Below, piece after piece: positions 15,487 through 22,904 of a stretch of DNA of 64,000 nucleotides (its first letter is position 1; each line of letters starts with the position of its first letter). The DNA is from Thermovenabulum sp049701175 (GTDB lineage Bacteria; Bacillota; Thermosediminibacteria; Thermosediminibacterales; Thermosediminibacteraceae): assembly GCF_049701175.1 (NCBI RefSeq), contig NZ_JBNATW010000005.1:1-64000 (forward strand), written 5' to 3'. A program made the translations under genes and the position numbers. The notes under the pieces were generated by a model. The model had not been told where the DNA came from. It did not search any database and saw only the letters and a program-made list of their open reading frames with translations.

Positions 15487-17409
15487 TTATTCGTTTATCC
15501 TGCTGCCGGGAATCCTTACATCTTTAATCCTTCTTGTCACGTAAATACCATCAAAATATTCGAGTAAAGGTAAGGCATACTTTCTTGAAGTGGACAACAT
15601 GTCTCTGAATTGAGCAACAGTGAGTTCTTTATTTTCTTTAAAATAATTTCTTAATATATCCTTTGCTTTTTCAACCCAACTTTTCTCCATATATATTTCC
15701 TCATTGATTTTTATAAGACTTCCCTCTAAAACAAGGTAACTTAATAAAGATTTTATCTTTCCTCCATCTATTTCAGTAATAAATTGGTTAATTTCTTCTA
15801 CTAATGGTGGTGCCCATCCCTTTTCTTTATAGATTTTAAGTATTTTGTCTATCAATTCTTTTTCTTTATCAGTCAAAGTTATGGTGTATCCTTTTATTTT
15901 GATCCATTTCCCGCTGCTTTCAAAAATTCCATCCTGAAGCCACTTTAATAAAAATTGTTCAAAAATCTTGCCTTCCAAATTTAATCGGCTCTTCAATTCC
16001 TCTTTCGAAATCCCTTCACTAAAAGGCATTTTAGTATGATGGCTCTCAACAATTCCCTTCGCAACTTCTGTCAAAGTATTATAATAATCAATATCACAAA
16101 TTATATCCTCACTACCTGCTTTTATAAAAATAACTTTATTTTCTCTAATAAGAGAATCTGCAGCAATTTTTATTTGACTTAAACTTTTCCCTATATAGGG
16201 AATCAATTCCTCAATCGAAACATAGGGTTTCCCAAAAAGAGCCAAGTAACCTAAAATAAATTCTTTTATACCACCCCTTAAAATATTTTCCAAGTAGTTT
16301 AATGCTACTGGTATTTTTTCTTTCTTTACCCTGTTGGGATTAACGAAAATTACCCTGCCACCACCAATTGTATATACTGGAGAATACCTTCTTATTACAA
16401 AATAATCTCCGAAAATAATCGGAACATCTTCCTCAAAATGTATTAAGGCATAAGCATCTTCTCCTGGCAAAAGTTCTTCCCTATCAAGTAAGTTTATTCT
16501 TCCTAAATATTCACCAGTGCCTGCATGAAACCTTATTCGCTCCCTATTTTTCAAAGGTTTTTCCGCATCCCTTAAAAGTTTAATTAAAATAATTGCTTTT
16601 TCTACCGCCTGCATGGCATTGGGTAAAGATATTACATCTCCCCGTTTAATATCCTCAGGTTTAACATCAGCAAGGTTAATTGCTGTGCGCTGTCCAGCCA
16701 AAGCTCTTTCCTTGCTTTCTCCGTGTACCTCTATAGACCTTACTTTACTTTTTATACCTTTTGGAAAAATCTCTACCACATCTCCAACCGAAACGCATCC
16801 ACAAAGCAAACTACCTGTTACTATAGTTCCTATACCGGTTATAGTAAAAACCCTGTCTAATGGTAGTCTAAAGGGAGAATCCATATCCTTTTCAAACTCT
16901 TCTTGAGTCATTTCTTGTATCTTATCGATAAGTAAATCTAAACCCTCTTTTGTCGTTGAAGAAACAGCAATAATCGGAGCATCTTTTAAAAAGGTTGTTT
17001 TTACTTCTTCTTTCACTTCTTCTATTACCATCTCAAGCCATTCTTCATCAACCAAATCTTTTTTAGTGATAACAATTATGCCCTTTTTGATATTTAAAAG
17101 TTCCAAAATGTTGAGGTGTTCTTTAGTTTGAGGCATAATGCCTTCATCAGCTGCTATAACAAGAAGTACAAGGTCTATTCCACCTACACCCGCCAGCATA
17201 TTTTTTACAAATTTTTCGTGCCCCGGAACATCCACAATACCAACTTTTTTCCCATTAGGCAAAGTAAAATAAGCAAAGCCCAAGTCTATTGTGATGCCTC
17301 TTTCTTTTTCTTCTTTTAGCCTATCGGTATCTATTCCCGTCAAAGCTTTGATCAATGTAGTTTTTCCATGATCAATATGTCCTGCAGTACCGATTATTAT
17401 GTTTCCCAT
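15487..17409 (-). CDS. selB: Selenocysteine-specific elongation factor SelB
   Basis: GTPase that carries Sec-tRNA to UGA codons on the ribosome by binding a SECIS element in the mRNA. The 640 residues show G1 GTAGHIDHGKTT (8-19), the switch region ERGITIDLGFA, G3 DVPGHEKFVK and G4 ITKKDLV. EF-Tu-like beta barrels and a C-terminal half of winged-helix repeats for RNA binding (ending YVTRRIKDVRIPG) follow. Its start overlaps the end of selA by 13 bases, so the two are coupled. Length is normal. No SelD gene or obvious selenoprotein gene is in the window. Confidence 0.95.
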   Translation of the reverse strand: MGNIIIGTAGHIDHGKTTLIKALTGIDTDRLKEEKERGITIDLGFAYFTLPNGKKVGIVDVPGHEKFVKNMLAGVGGIDLVLLVIAADEGIMPQTKEHLNILELLNIKKGIIVITKKDLVDEEWLEMVIEEVKEEVKTTFLKDAPIIAVSSTTKEGLDLLIDKIQEMTQEEFEKDMDSPFRLPLDRVFTITGIGTIVTGSLLCGCVSVGDVVEIFPKGIKSKVRSIEVHGESKERALAGQRTAINLADVKPEDIKRGDVISLPNAMQAVEKAIILIKLLRDAEKPLKNRERIRFHAGTGEYLGRINLLDREELLPGEDAYALIHFEEDVPIIFGDYFVIRRYSPVYTIGGGRVIFVNPNRVKKEKIPVALNYLENILRGGIKEFILGYLALFGKPYVSIEELIPYIGKSLSQIKIAADSLIRENKVIFIKAGSEDIICDIDYYNTLTEVAKGIVESHHTKMPFSEGISKEELKSRLNLEGKIFEQFLLKWLQDGIFESSGKWIKIKGYTITLTDKEKELIDKILKIYKEKGWAPPLVEEINQFITEIDGGKIKSLLSYLVLEGSLIKINEEIYMEKSWVEKAKDILRNYFKENKELTVAQFRDMLSTSRKYALPLLEYFDGIYVTRRIKDVRIPGSRINE

Positions 17410-18821
17410 AGCACCTTCCTCACCATATCTACAGTATATTTTATGTCGTCCTCGCTCATTGTTCTCACATCAAGCAAAAACTGATCTCTTTTTATCCTAC
17501 CGATAACAGGTATTTCCGCCAGCCTTAATTTTTGTGCAATTTTTTCCGGTCCTAAACCATCAATCTTTAAAGCAACCACCTTCGTAGGTAATTCTACACC
17601 AGGAAGCGACCCTCCCCCCACTTCAGAAAGGTCGTCTAAAACAATAGCTCTTCCCCTTTCATTTAAAATAGAGTTTAAACTGCTTGCTAACTTTTCCGCA
17701 TCTTCTTTTAATGTTTCCATATCCTTAGATATCATTCTAATTACAGGAATTTTATCAAGGTTCCCTTCAAAATAAATTTTTAAAACAGCTTCCAAAGATG
17801 ACAACGTCAGTTTATCGATTCTCAATGCCCTGTTTAAAGGATGCTTTTTAATTTTGTCAATGATTTCTTTTTTTCCTACAACAATTCCTGCTTGAGGGCC
17901 TCCTAACAATTTATCTCCGCTAAAGGTAACCACATCCACTCCTGCTTTTACAGAGTCCTGCACAGTCGGCTCATAGGGTATCCCATATTTCCGCAAATCT
18001 ACTAAAACACCACTCCCGAGATCTTCCATTAAAGGTAGATTATACTTTTCCCCTAATTTTTTTAAGTCAACCCTATCAACGCTTGAAGTGAATCCAATTA
18101 TTTTATAATTACTTGTATGAACCTTTAATAAGAGCGATGTGTTTTCATTAATAGCCCTTTCATAATCATAAAGGTGCGTTTTATTAGTAGTGCCAACTTC
18201 TACAAGCTTAGCTCCGCTTTGAAGCATTACCTCGGGGATTCGGAAACTACCTCCTATTTCTATCAATTCACCTCGAGACACTATAACTTCCTTTCCTCGA
18301 GAGAGCGCTGAAAGGCAAAGGAGGACAGCACCGGCATTATTGTTTACCACCATAGCATCCTCTGCACCGGTTAATTCTATCAACAGCTGTCTCACATGGG
18401 AATATCTCTCCCCTCTTTCACCTTCATCAAGTTCGTATTCTAAATTAGAATAACCGGAAGCTATTTTATAAATATTTTCTAAGGCTTCCTTAGGAAGGGG
18501 CGCCCTCCCCAAATTTGTATGAAGCACTACTCCGGTTGCGTTTACAACCTTTTTTAAACTGTAAGCTTTATTCACTTCTAATTTTTTTAATGTTATCCTC
18601 ACAGCCTCTTTTATTAACTCGTCTTTATAAATGTTTTCTTTTAATTCCGCGTTTAAATTGGAGGATATTAAAAACTCCCTCAACTCATCAACAGCTTCAC
18701 GAACAGATTTTAAGACAAGATTTTTCCCGAATATGGTAATTAAATTCTCAATTTCAGGGTGTATCAATAAATCTCCAATTTTTGGAAGTTTTTTTAAAAT
18801 ATCATTTATTTCCAAATTCAT
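17397..18821 (-). CDS. selA: L-seryl-tRNA(Sec) selenium transferase SelA
   Basis: PLP enzyme that converts Ser-tRNA(Sec) to Sec-tRNA(Sec) with selenophosphate. The 474 residues show the N-terminal tRNA-binding region, VVNATGVVLHTNLGRAPLP, LEYELDEGERGERYSH, and the PLP-lysine motif SGDKLLGGPQAGI (K about 300). All of these are typical, and the length is normal. It follows the ComEA-like gene by 12 bases and overlaps selB. Selenophosphate synthetase must be encoded elsewhere. Confidence 0.95.
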   Translation of the reverse strand: MNLEINDILKKLPKIGDLLIHPEIENLITIFGKNLVLKSVREAVDELREFLISSNLNAELKENIYKDELIKEAVRITLKKLEVNKAYSLKKVVNATGVVLHTNLGRAPLPKEALENIYKIASGYSNLEYELDEGERGERYSHVRQLLIELTGAEDAMVVNNNAGAVLLCLSALSRGKEVIVSRGELIEIGGSFRIPEVMLQSGAKLVEVGTTNKTHLYDYERAINENTSLLLKVHTSNYKIIGFTSSVDRVDLKKLGEKYNLPLMEDLGSGVLVDLRKYGIPYEPTVQDSVKAGVDVVTFSGDKLLGGPQAGIVVGKKEIIDKIKKHPLNRALRIDKLTLSSLEAVLKIYFEGNLDKIPVIRMISKDMETLKEDAEKLASSLNSILNERGRAIVLDDLSEVGGGSLPGVELPTKVVALKIDGLGPEKIAQKLRLAEIPVIGRIKRDQFLLDVRTMSEDDIKYTVDMVRKVLWET

Positions 18822-18833
18822 CCTCTCCTAAAA

Positions 18834-19415
18834 CTATTCGGTTTTTATTAAACCTTTAAGGTCTTCAAATTTTTTATCACCGATACCTGCGACATTTTTT
18901 ATATCATCTATTTTTTTAAAAGGACCGTGAGTATTCCTGTAATCAACAATTCTTTTTGCAAGGGAGGGTCCAATCCCGGGAAGCTTATCCAATTCAGTTT
19001 CATCAGCAGTATTTATATTGATTCTATTATCCTTGATTAATCTCTCTGTGCTCGTCTCTCCTTTAAAGGGAATATGAATTTTTTCCTCATCGGACAATTT
19101 CTTTGCAAGGTTTACGCTCTCTATATCAGCATCCTCAAGAAGTCCTCCGGCAAGCTCTACCAAATCCTTTATCCTATCCCCGTCCTTTAAATTATAAACA
19201 CCGGGGTGTTTTACTGCACCGGTAATATAAACGTAAATCTTTTTTTCTTCTGCATTCTCTTTACTAAAATTTTCCACATCCTGAAGTTTAAAAGCTATTT
19301 CTTCTTGTGGTCGGAAATCTTTTACAAAAGAAAATGTTAAAATAAAAGACAAAATAAATATTATCAAAACCAAAACTTTTTCTCTTTTTGAGAAATTAAA
19401 ATTATCTATTTTCAT
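18834..19415 (-). CDS. comEA: ComEA-like helix-hairpin-helix protein
   Basis: DNA-binding protein of the competence type, 193 residues. It has an N-terminal membrane anchor (VLVLIIFILSFILTFSFV, about 14-31), a SLBB-type beta domain (about 58-115, VYITGAVKHPGVYNLKDGD) and two C-terminal helix-hairpin-helix motifs: ININTADETELDKLPGIGPS and FKKIDDIKNVAGIGDKKFED. ComEA receives transforming DNA outside the membrane. Whether this organism is transformable cannot be told; no comEC is present here. Its start overlaps the stop of the SufBD-type gene by four bases, so it sits in that operon. Confidence 0.88.
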   Translation of the reverse strand: MKIDNFNFSKREKVLVLIIFILSFILTFSFVKDFRPQEEIAFKLQDVENFSKENAEEKKIYVYITGAVKHPGVYNLKDGDRIKDLVELAGGLLEDADIESVNLAKKLSDEEKIHIPFKGETSTERLIKDNRININTADETELDKLPGIGPSLAKRIVDYRNTHGPFKKIDDIKNVAGIGDKKFEDLKGLIKTE

Positions 19416-20335
19416 TTTAAAAAGCCCCTCAATATTACATCAACAGCCTCACTTTCAGAAAGGCCTAAGGTCATAAGCTTTAATAATTGATCCTGGGCTA
19501 TCTTACCTATTGCAGCTTCATGGGTAAGCTCGGCATCTGGGTGCTCTGCCGATATTGCCGGTGAAGAACTTATCTTCCCGTTTTCCATTATTATTGAATC
19601 ACATACAACATGACCCTTTGATTTAGCCTTCGCTATAATCTCAGGCTTAAAAATTTGCTTTGAATTTTCTTTGGCAACAGATCTCGAAATCACCTCAGCA
19701 CTTGCACCATCACCTTCGAGAATAATATTCATTTTTGAAACCGCTTCTTGATAGCCATGGGTCAAAAGCCTTTCAGTAACAACGAGTTTTGCTCCCTTTT
19801 TTACGACAGCGTCTGTGATTCTTACCGTGCTATCCACTCCCTTAATCTGAGTTAACTCCATTTCTACAATAGAATCTTCCTCCATTATTAAGACCGTTTT
19901 GGGGTTTAAAACCCTTTCTCCTTTGCCTTCCCCGCTGCCGTAATGTTTTTCAATATACCTCATTTTCGCCCCTTTTTTTACTATTATTTCATGGATACCA
20001 TCATGCTGCGATTTTTTAGAACCTGGATTGTGAATCCCACAGCCTGCGATTAATACTACATCAGAGTTTTCTCCTACTTCAATAGTATTGTAAACCACAT
20101 CGGTAATACCCGATAATGTTAAAAGCACGGGAAAATGTACAGCTTCATTTTTGGTATTAGGTGCAATAATGATATTTATTCCCGATTTATCTGTTTTAGG
20201 TTCTATAATTATATTTTTTGTCGATTTTCTTTCAATGCCTTTTCCATCTTTTCTAATGTTAAAAGCCCCCGTAGGTATTTCATGAAGATCTGCTATGGTT
20301 TTTAATAGTTCACGATCTAAAGCATCTAGGCTCAC
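19412..20335 (-). CDS. SufB/SufD-family Fe-S scaffold (SMS type)
   Basis: Scaffold subunit for iron-sulfur cluster assembly that partners the SufC-like ATPase, 307 residues. The beta-helix core is visible as repeats such as SVVYNTIEVG-like and ILEGDGASAEVISRSVAKENSKQ (read as two parts). The typical SufBD end SAEHPDAELTHEAAIGKIAQ is present. It is much shorter than SufB or SufD, like the minimal two-gene SMS systems of anaerobes. I chose the GTG at 20335, because a GAGGAGGG SD lies nine bases before it and would be inside the gene if the upstream GTG at 20353 were used. Confidence 0.85.
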   Translation of the reverse strand: MSLDALDRELLKTIADLHEIPTGAFNIRKDGKGIERKSTKNIIIEPKTDKSGINIIIAPNTKNEAVHFPVLLTLSGITDVVYNTIEVGENSDVVLIAGCGIHNPGSKKSQHDGIHEIIVKKGAKMRYIEKHYGSGEGKGERVLNPKTVLIMEEDSIVEMELTQIKGVDSTVRITDAVVKKGAKLVVTERLLTHGYQEAVSKMNIILEGDGASAEVISRSVAKENSKQIFKPEIIAKAKSKGHVVCDSIIMENGKISSSPAISAEHPDAELTHEAAIGKIAQDQLLKLMTLGLSESEAVDVILRGFLK

Positions 20336-21062
20336 CTTTTTCGCCCTCCTCACAGTTTTCCCAAGATTCGCAGCGGAATTTATATTTTAAAAGTTCCAGC
20401 ATTCTGTCCCTTTCTCCCATTTCCTTTATCTCGCCATCAGACATTAGAATAATTTCATCTGCTATGGATAGCACCCTTTCATGGTGCGTGATTACAATTG
20501 TTATTATATTTTGGTTATGGTGGTTTTTGATCAACCGCAAAATACCCTCAAAACTCCACAAATCGACTCCCGCTTCAGGTTCATCGTAAATCACAACCTT
20601 TGAGGGTTTTAAAAGGACAGTAGCCAATTCTATCCTTTTTATTTCTCCTCCTGAAAGGCTCGAATCGCACTGTCTTCCCAAATATTCTTCTGGGCAAAGC
20701 CCGACAGCCTTTAATAACCTCTTAAAATCGCTTTCCTTTCCGTCCCGTGAGGCAACTTTCAGAATATCACTTACAGAAAGCCCCTTAAACCTTGCAGGAT
20801 ACTGGAAAGCATAGCTTATTCCCTTATTCGCCCTTTCGGTTATATTAAAAGGAGTAATATCTTCACCATCTAAAATTATAGCACCTTTGTTATTTTTATA
20901 TATACCCATTATAGTCTTGGCAAGGGAAGTTTTTCCTCCTCCATTGGGACCAGTAATTGCGTAAAACTTACCTTTTTGCAAACTTAAATTTATATTTTTT
21001 AATATTTCAATATTTCCCGAACCATTCGGAATCTCAAGATAAAGAGATTTTATTTGAAGCAA
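20310..21062 (-). CDS. SufC-like ABC ATPase (SMS type)
   Basis: Cytoplasmic ATPase of an iron-sulfur assembly complex, 250 residues. Walker A is GPNGGGKTS (about 40-48), the ABC signature is LSGGEIKRIE, Walker B is VVIYDEPEAGVD and the switch histidine is in TIVITHHE. These fit SufC, with the YDEPEAGVD form replacing the usual LDEPxxGLD, as in SufC-related proteins of anaerobes. Its 3' end overlaps the scaffold gene, showing translational coupling. No SufS, SufU or SufE gene is present, so the sulfur donor is encoded elsewhere. Confidence 0.87.
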   Translation of the reverse strand: MLQIKSLYLEIPNGSGNIEILKNINLSLQKGKFYAITGPNGGGKTSLAKTIMGIYKNNKGAIILDGEDITPFNITERANKGISYAFQYPARFKGLSVSDILKVASRDGKESDFKRLLKAVGLCPEEYLGRQCDSSLSGGEIKRIELATVLLKPSKVVIYDEPEAGVDLWSFEGILRLIKNHHNQNIITIVITHHERVLSIADEIILMSDGEIKEMGERDRMLELLKYKFRCESWENCEEGEKGEPRCFRS

Positions 21063-21145
21063 AGCACAAAATCCCCCTTTTTATTAATTTTTATTCGATT
21101 TTTTAATATATTTTATCCTATTTTAAAAAAATAAACAAATAATTA

Positions 21146-22051
21146 TCAACTAAGAACTATATCTTTAGTTCTTTCTCTTATTGTCTGAAGTAAAATTTTA
21201 GCAGGTAAAGAAAGTTTTTTATTTTTTAAATAGACAAGATTATAGGAATACTTCCATACCCTGTTTTCACAATTCAAGACCTTTAAGTTCCCTAATAGTA
21301 CATCTTGTTTTACTGAAATATAAGGCATAATAGAAATCCCCAAGTTTGCTGAGACTGCATTTTTTATTGCATCAATGCTTCCAAGCATCAACGCAATATT
21401 TAAAGGAATTCTCAACTCTGTTCTGACTATTTCTTCAACAATTTCATATAGGTTCGAATGGGATTCGTGTGTAATAAAATCTTGATCAATCAACATGTTT
21501 TTGTCTACAAAATTTAACTGGGCAAGTTTATTGGTCGGTGAGCACACTAAAACCATAAAATCTTCAACAAGCTTTTCAATAACAATATTTTCTTTTTCAG
21601 GTATTTTACCACCAATCACAGCAAAATCCACGCGCCCAATTAACAGTTGATTTTGTATTTCATAAGTGTTCCCTATGTGAAGATTAATTTTTATTTCCGG
21701 ATACTTTTCCTTGAATTCCCCTAAAATCTTTGGCAAAACATATATGCCAGGGGTGTTACTGGCTCCAATATTTATATGACCCAGCATTTTTTCTCTTAAT
21801 TTTGGGATCTGTGCCTCCATTTCTTCAATTAATGAAAAGATTTTTTTTGTGTATTCATAGATAAATTGTCCATCCTTGCTGAGGTAAATATTCTTACCAG
21901 ATTTTTCTATTAACTTCATACCTAACTCTTCTTCAAGCTTTTTAATTTGTTTTGAAATCGCAGGCTGGCTGATATGAAGTTCTTTTGATGTTTTAGTAAA
22001 ACTCATATTCTGAGCTACCTTATGAAATAGCCATAATGGATAAAGTTCCAT
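21146..22051 (-). CDS. LysR-family transcription regulator
   Basis: A 301-residue regulator. The N-terminal winged helix-turn-helix (MSFTKTSKELHISQPAISKQ, about 15-34) is followed by a linker helix and a periplasmic-binding-fold effector domain (about 92-300). Relatives of this length often control the divergently transcribed neighbour, here a TerC/YjbE-like membrane protein gene. Two dyads in the intergenic region (22069-22083 and 22102-22123) are good operator candidates. The ATG has an AAGGTGG SD. The effector is not deducible. Confidence 0.9.
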   Translation of the reverse strand: MELYPLWLFHKVAQNMSFTKTSKELHISQPAISKQIKKLEEELGMKLIEKSGKNIYLSKDGQFIYEYTKKIFSLIEEMEAQIPKLREKMLGHINIGASNTPGIYVLPKILGEFKEKYPEIKINLHIGNTYEIQNQLLIGRVDFAVIGGKIPEKENIVIEKLVEDFMVLVCSPTNKLAQLNFVDKNMLIDQDFITHESHSNLYEIVEEIVRTELRIPLNIALMLGSIDAIKNAVSANLGISIMPYISVKQDVLLGNLKVLNCENRVWKYSYNLVYLKNKKLSLPAKILLQTIRERTKDIVLS

Positions 22052-22068
22052 TTACATACCACCTTAAT

Positions 22069-22083
22069 ATAACTTCTAGTTAT
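22069..22083. promoter_or_regulatory. LysR-type operator candidate (T-N11-A dyad)
   Basis: The 15-base dyad ATAACT-TCT-AGTTAT matches the LysR box T-N11-A and the ATAA-N7-TTAT form, in the gap between the lysR start and the TerC-like gene. Binding by this regulator is inferred. Confidence 0.5.
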
Positions 22084-22101
22084 AAATTTAATATAATCTA
22101 T

Positions 22102-22123
22102 ATATTTGTATTATAACAAATAT
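22102..22123. promoter_or_regulatory. Second dyad in the lysR/terC-like gap
   Basis: A perfect inverted repeat with 8-base arms ATATTTGT and ACAAATAT around ATTATA lies 19 bases from the first dyad. It could be a second operator or the -10 region of one of the divergent promoters. Confidence 0.4.
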
Positions 22124-22179
22124 GGATGTAAGATGTATACGGATTTAAAAAAATTTCAATATAAATGGGGGTCATCATT

Positions 22180-22875
22180 ATGCACACTTTTTCTACAATA
22201 CTTAGCGGTGTTTTGCAAATTCTACTTTTAAATCTGGTTTTAAGCGGTGACAACATAGGTGTAATAGCTCTTTCCGTAAAGGATTTGCCTGAAAAATTTG
22301 CAAAGAAAGCAAGCATTATTGGCATATCAGCTGCTATCTTTTTAAGAATTATATTTACTCTACTTGCATCTTATATCCTGCTCATAGAATGGCTCCCCAT
22401 AAAACTCTTTGCAGGTCTTTTACTTTTAAAAATTACATACGATCTTATAAAACCTTCACCACAAATTGAAGACAATAAAGATAATATTACAATAAAATCT
22501 ACCGATAAATTTGGAAAAGCACTATTAAACATAATATTAGCTGACATCAGCATGAGCCTTGATAATGTACTGGCGATAGCAAGTGCCGCAAATAACAACT
22601 ATCTCTTAATAATTTTTGGGCTTATCATTTCAATTCCCATTATCCTATTTGGCAGCAACTTTGTAGCAAATCTTATGAGGAAATACCAAATTGTCATTTA
22701 TATAGGAGGGGCTATATTAGCAAAGACAGCTTGCCAGATGATTTTAGAGGACAAATTTATTTTACCACATATTCCTCATATTTTAGAAACTATGCTACCG
22801 CTTTTTTTGGCTTTTCTAATCATAGGTTATGGTATGTATATTAATTCTACCTTATTAAGAAGAGGAAACGAATAA
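22180..22875 (+). CDS. TerC/YjbE-family membrane protein
   Basis: Integral membrane protein of 231 residues with about seven hydrophobic segments. It carries the two signature repeats of TerC/YjbE proteins, NLVLSGDNIGVIAL and ILADISMSLDNVLAIAS; these acidic residues are proposed to bind metal ions. Relatives are linked to manganese export and to metal loading of secreted proteins, and are often under the yybP-ykoY riboswitch. None is visible here. The start at 22180 was chosen over 22165 because GGGGG lies eight bases before it. Divergent LysR regulation is likely. Confidence 0.85.
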   Translation: MHTFSTILSGVLQILLLNLVLSGDNIGVIALSVKDLPEKFAKKASIIGISAAIFLRIIFTLLASYILLIEWLPIKLFAGLLLLKITYDLIKPSPQIEDNKDNITIKSTDKFGKALLNIILADISMSLDNVLAIASAANNNYLLIIFGLIISIPIILFGSNFVANLMRKYQIVIYIGGAILAKTACQMILEDKFILPHIPHILETMLPLFLAFLIIGYGMYINSTLLRRGNE

Positions 22876-22882
22876 AAATAAA

Positions 22883-22904
22883 GTTGGGTTAAACCCAACC
22901 TTTT
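22883..22904. terminator. Terminator between TerC-like gene and leuS
   Basis: A GTTGGGTT/AACCCAAC stem directly after the plus-strand gene is followed by CTTTTTATTTT. It also lies at the end of leuS and may serve both genes. Confidence 0.65.

Noticed and set aside
20336..20353. Earlier GTG start of the SufBD-like gene
   Set aside because: It would place the GAGGAGGG SD inside the coding region; the later GTG has ideal spacing.
22093..22097. TATAAT as -10 for the TerC-like gene
   Set aside because: No -35 with 16-18 base spacing is clear; it may simply be AT-rich operator DNA.
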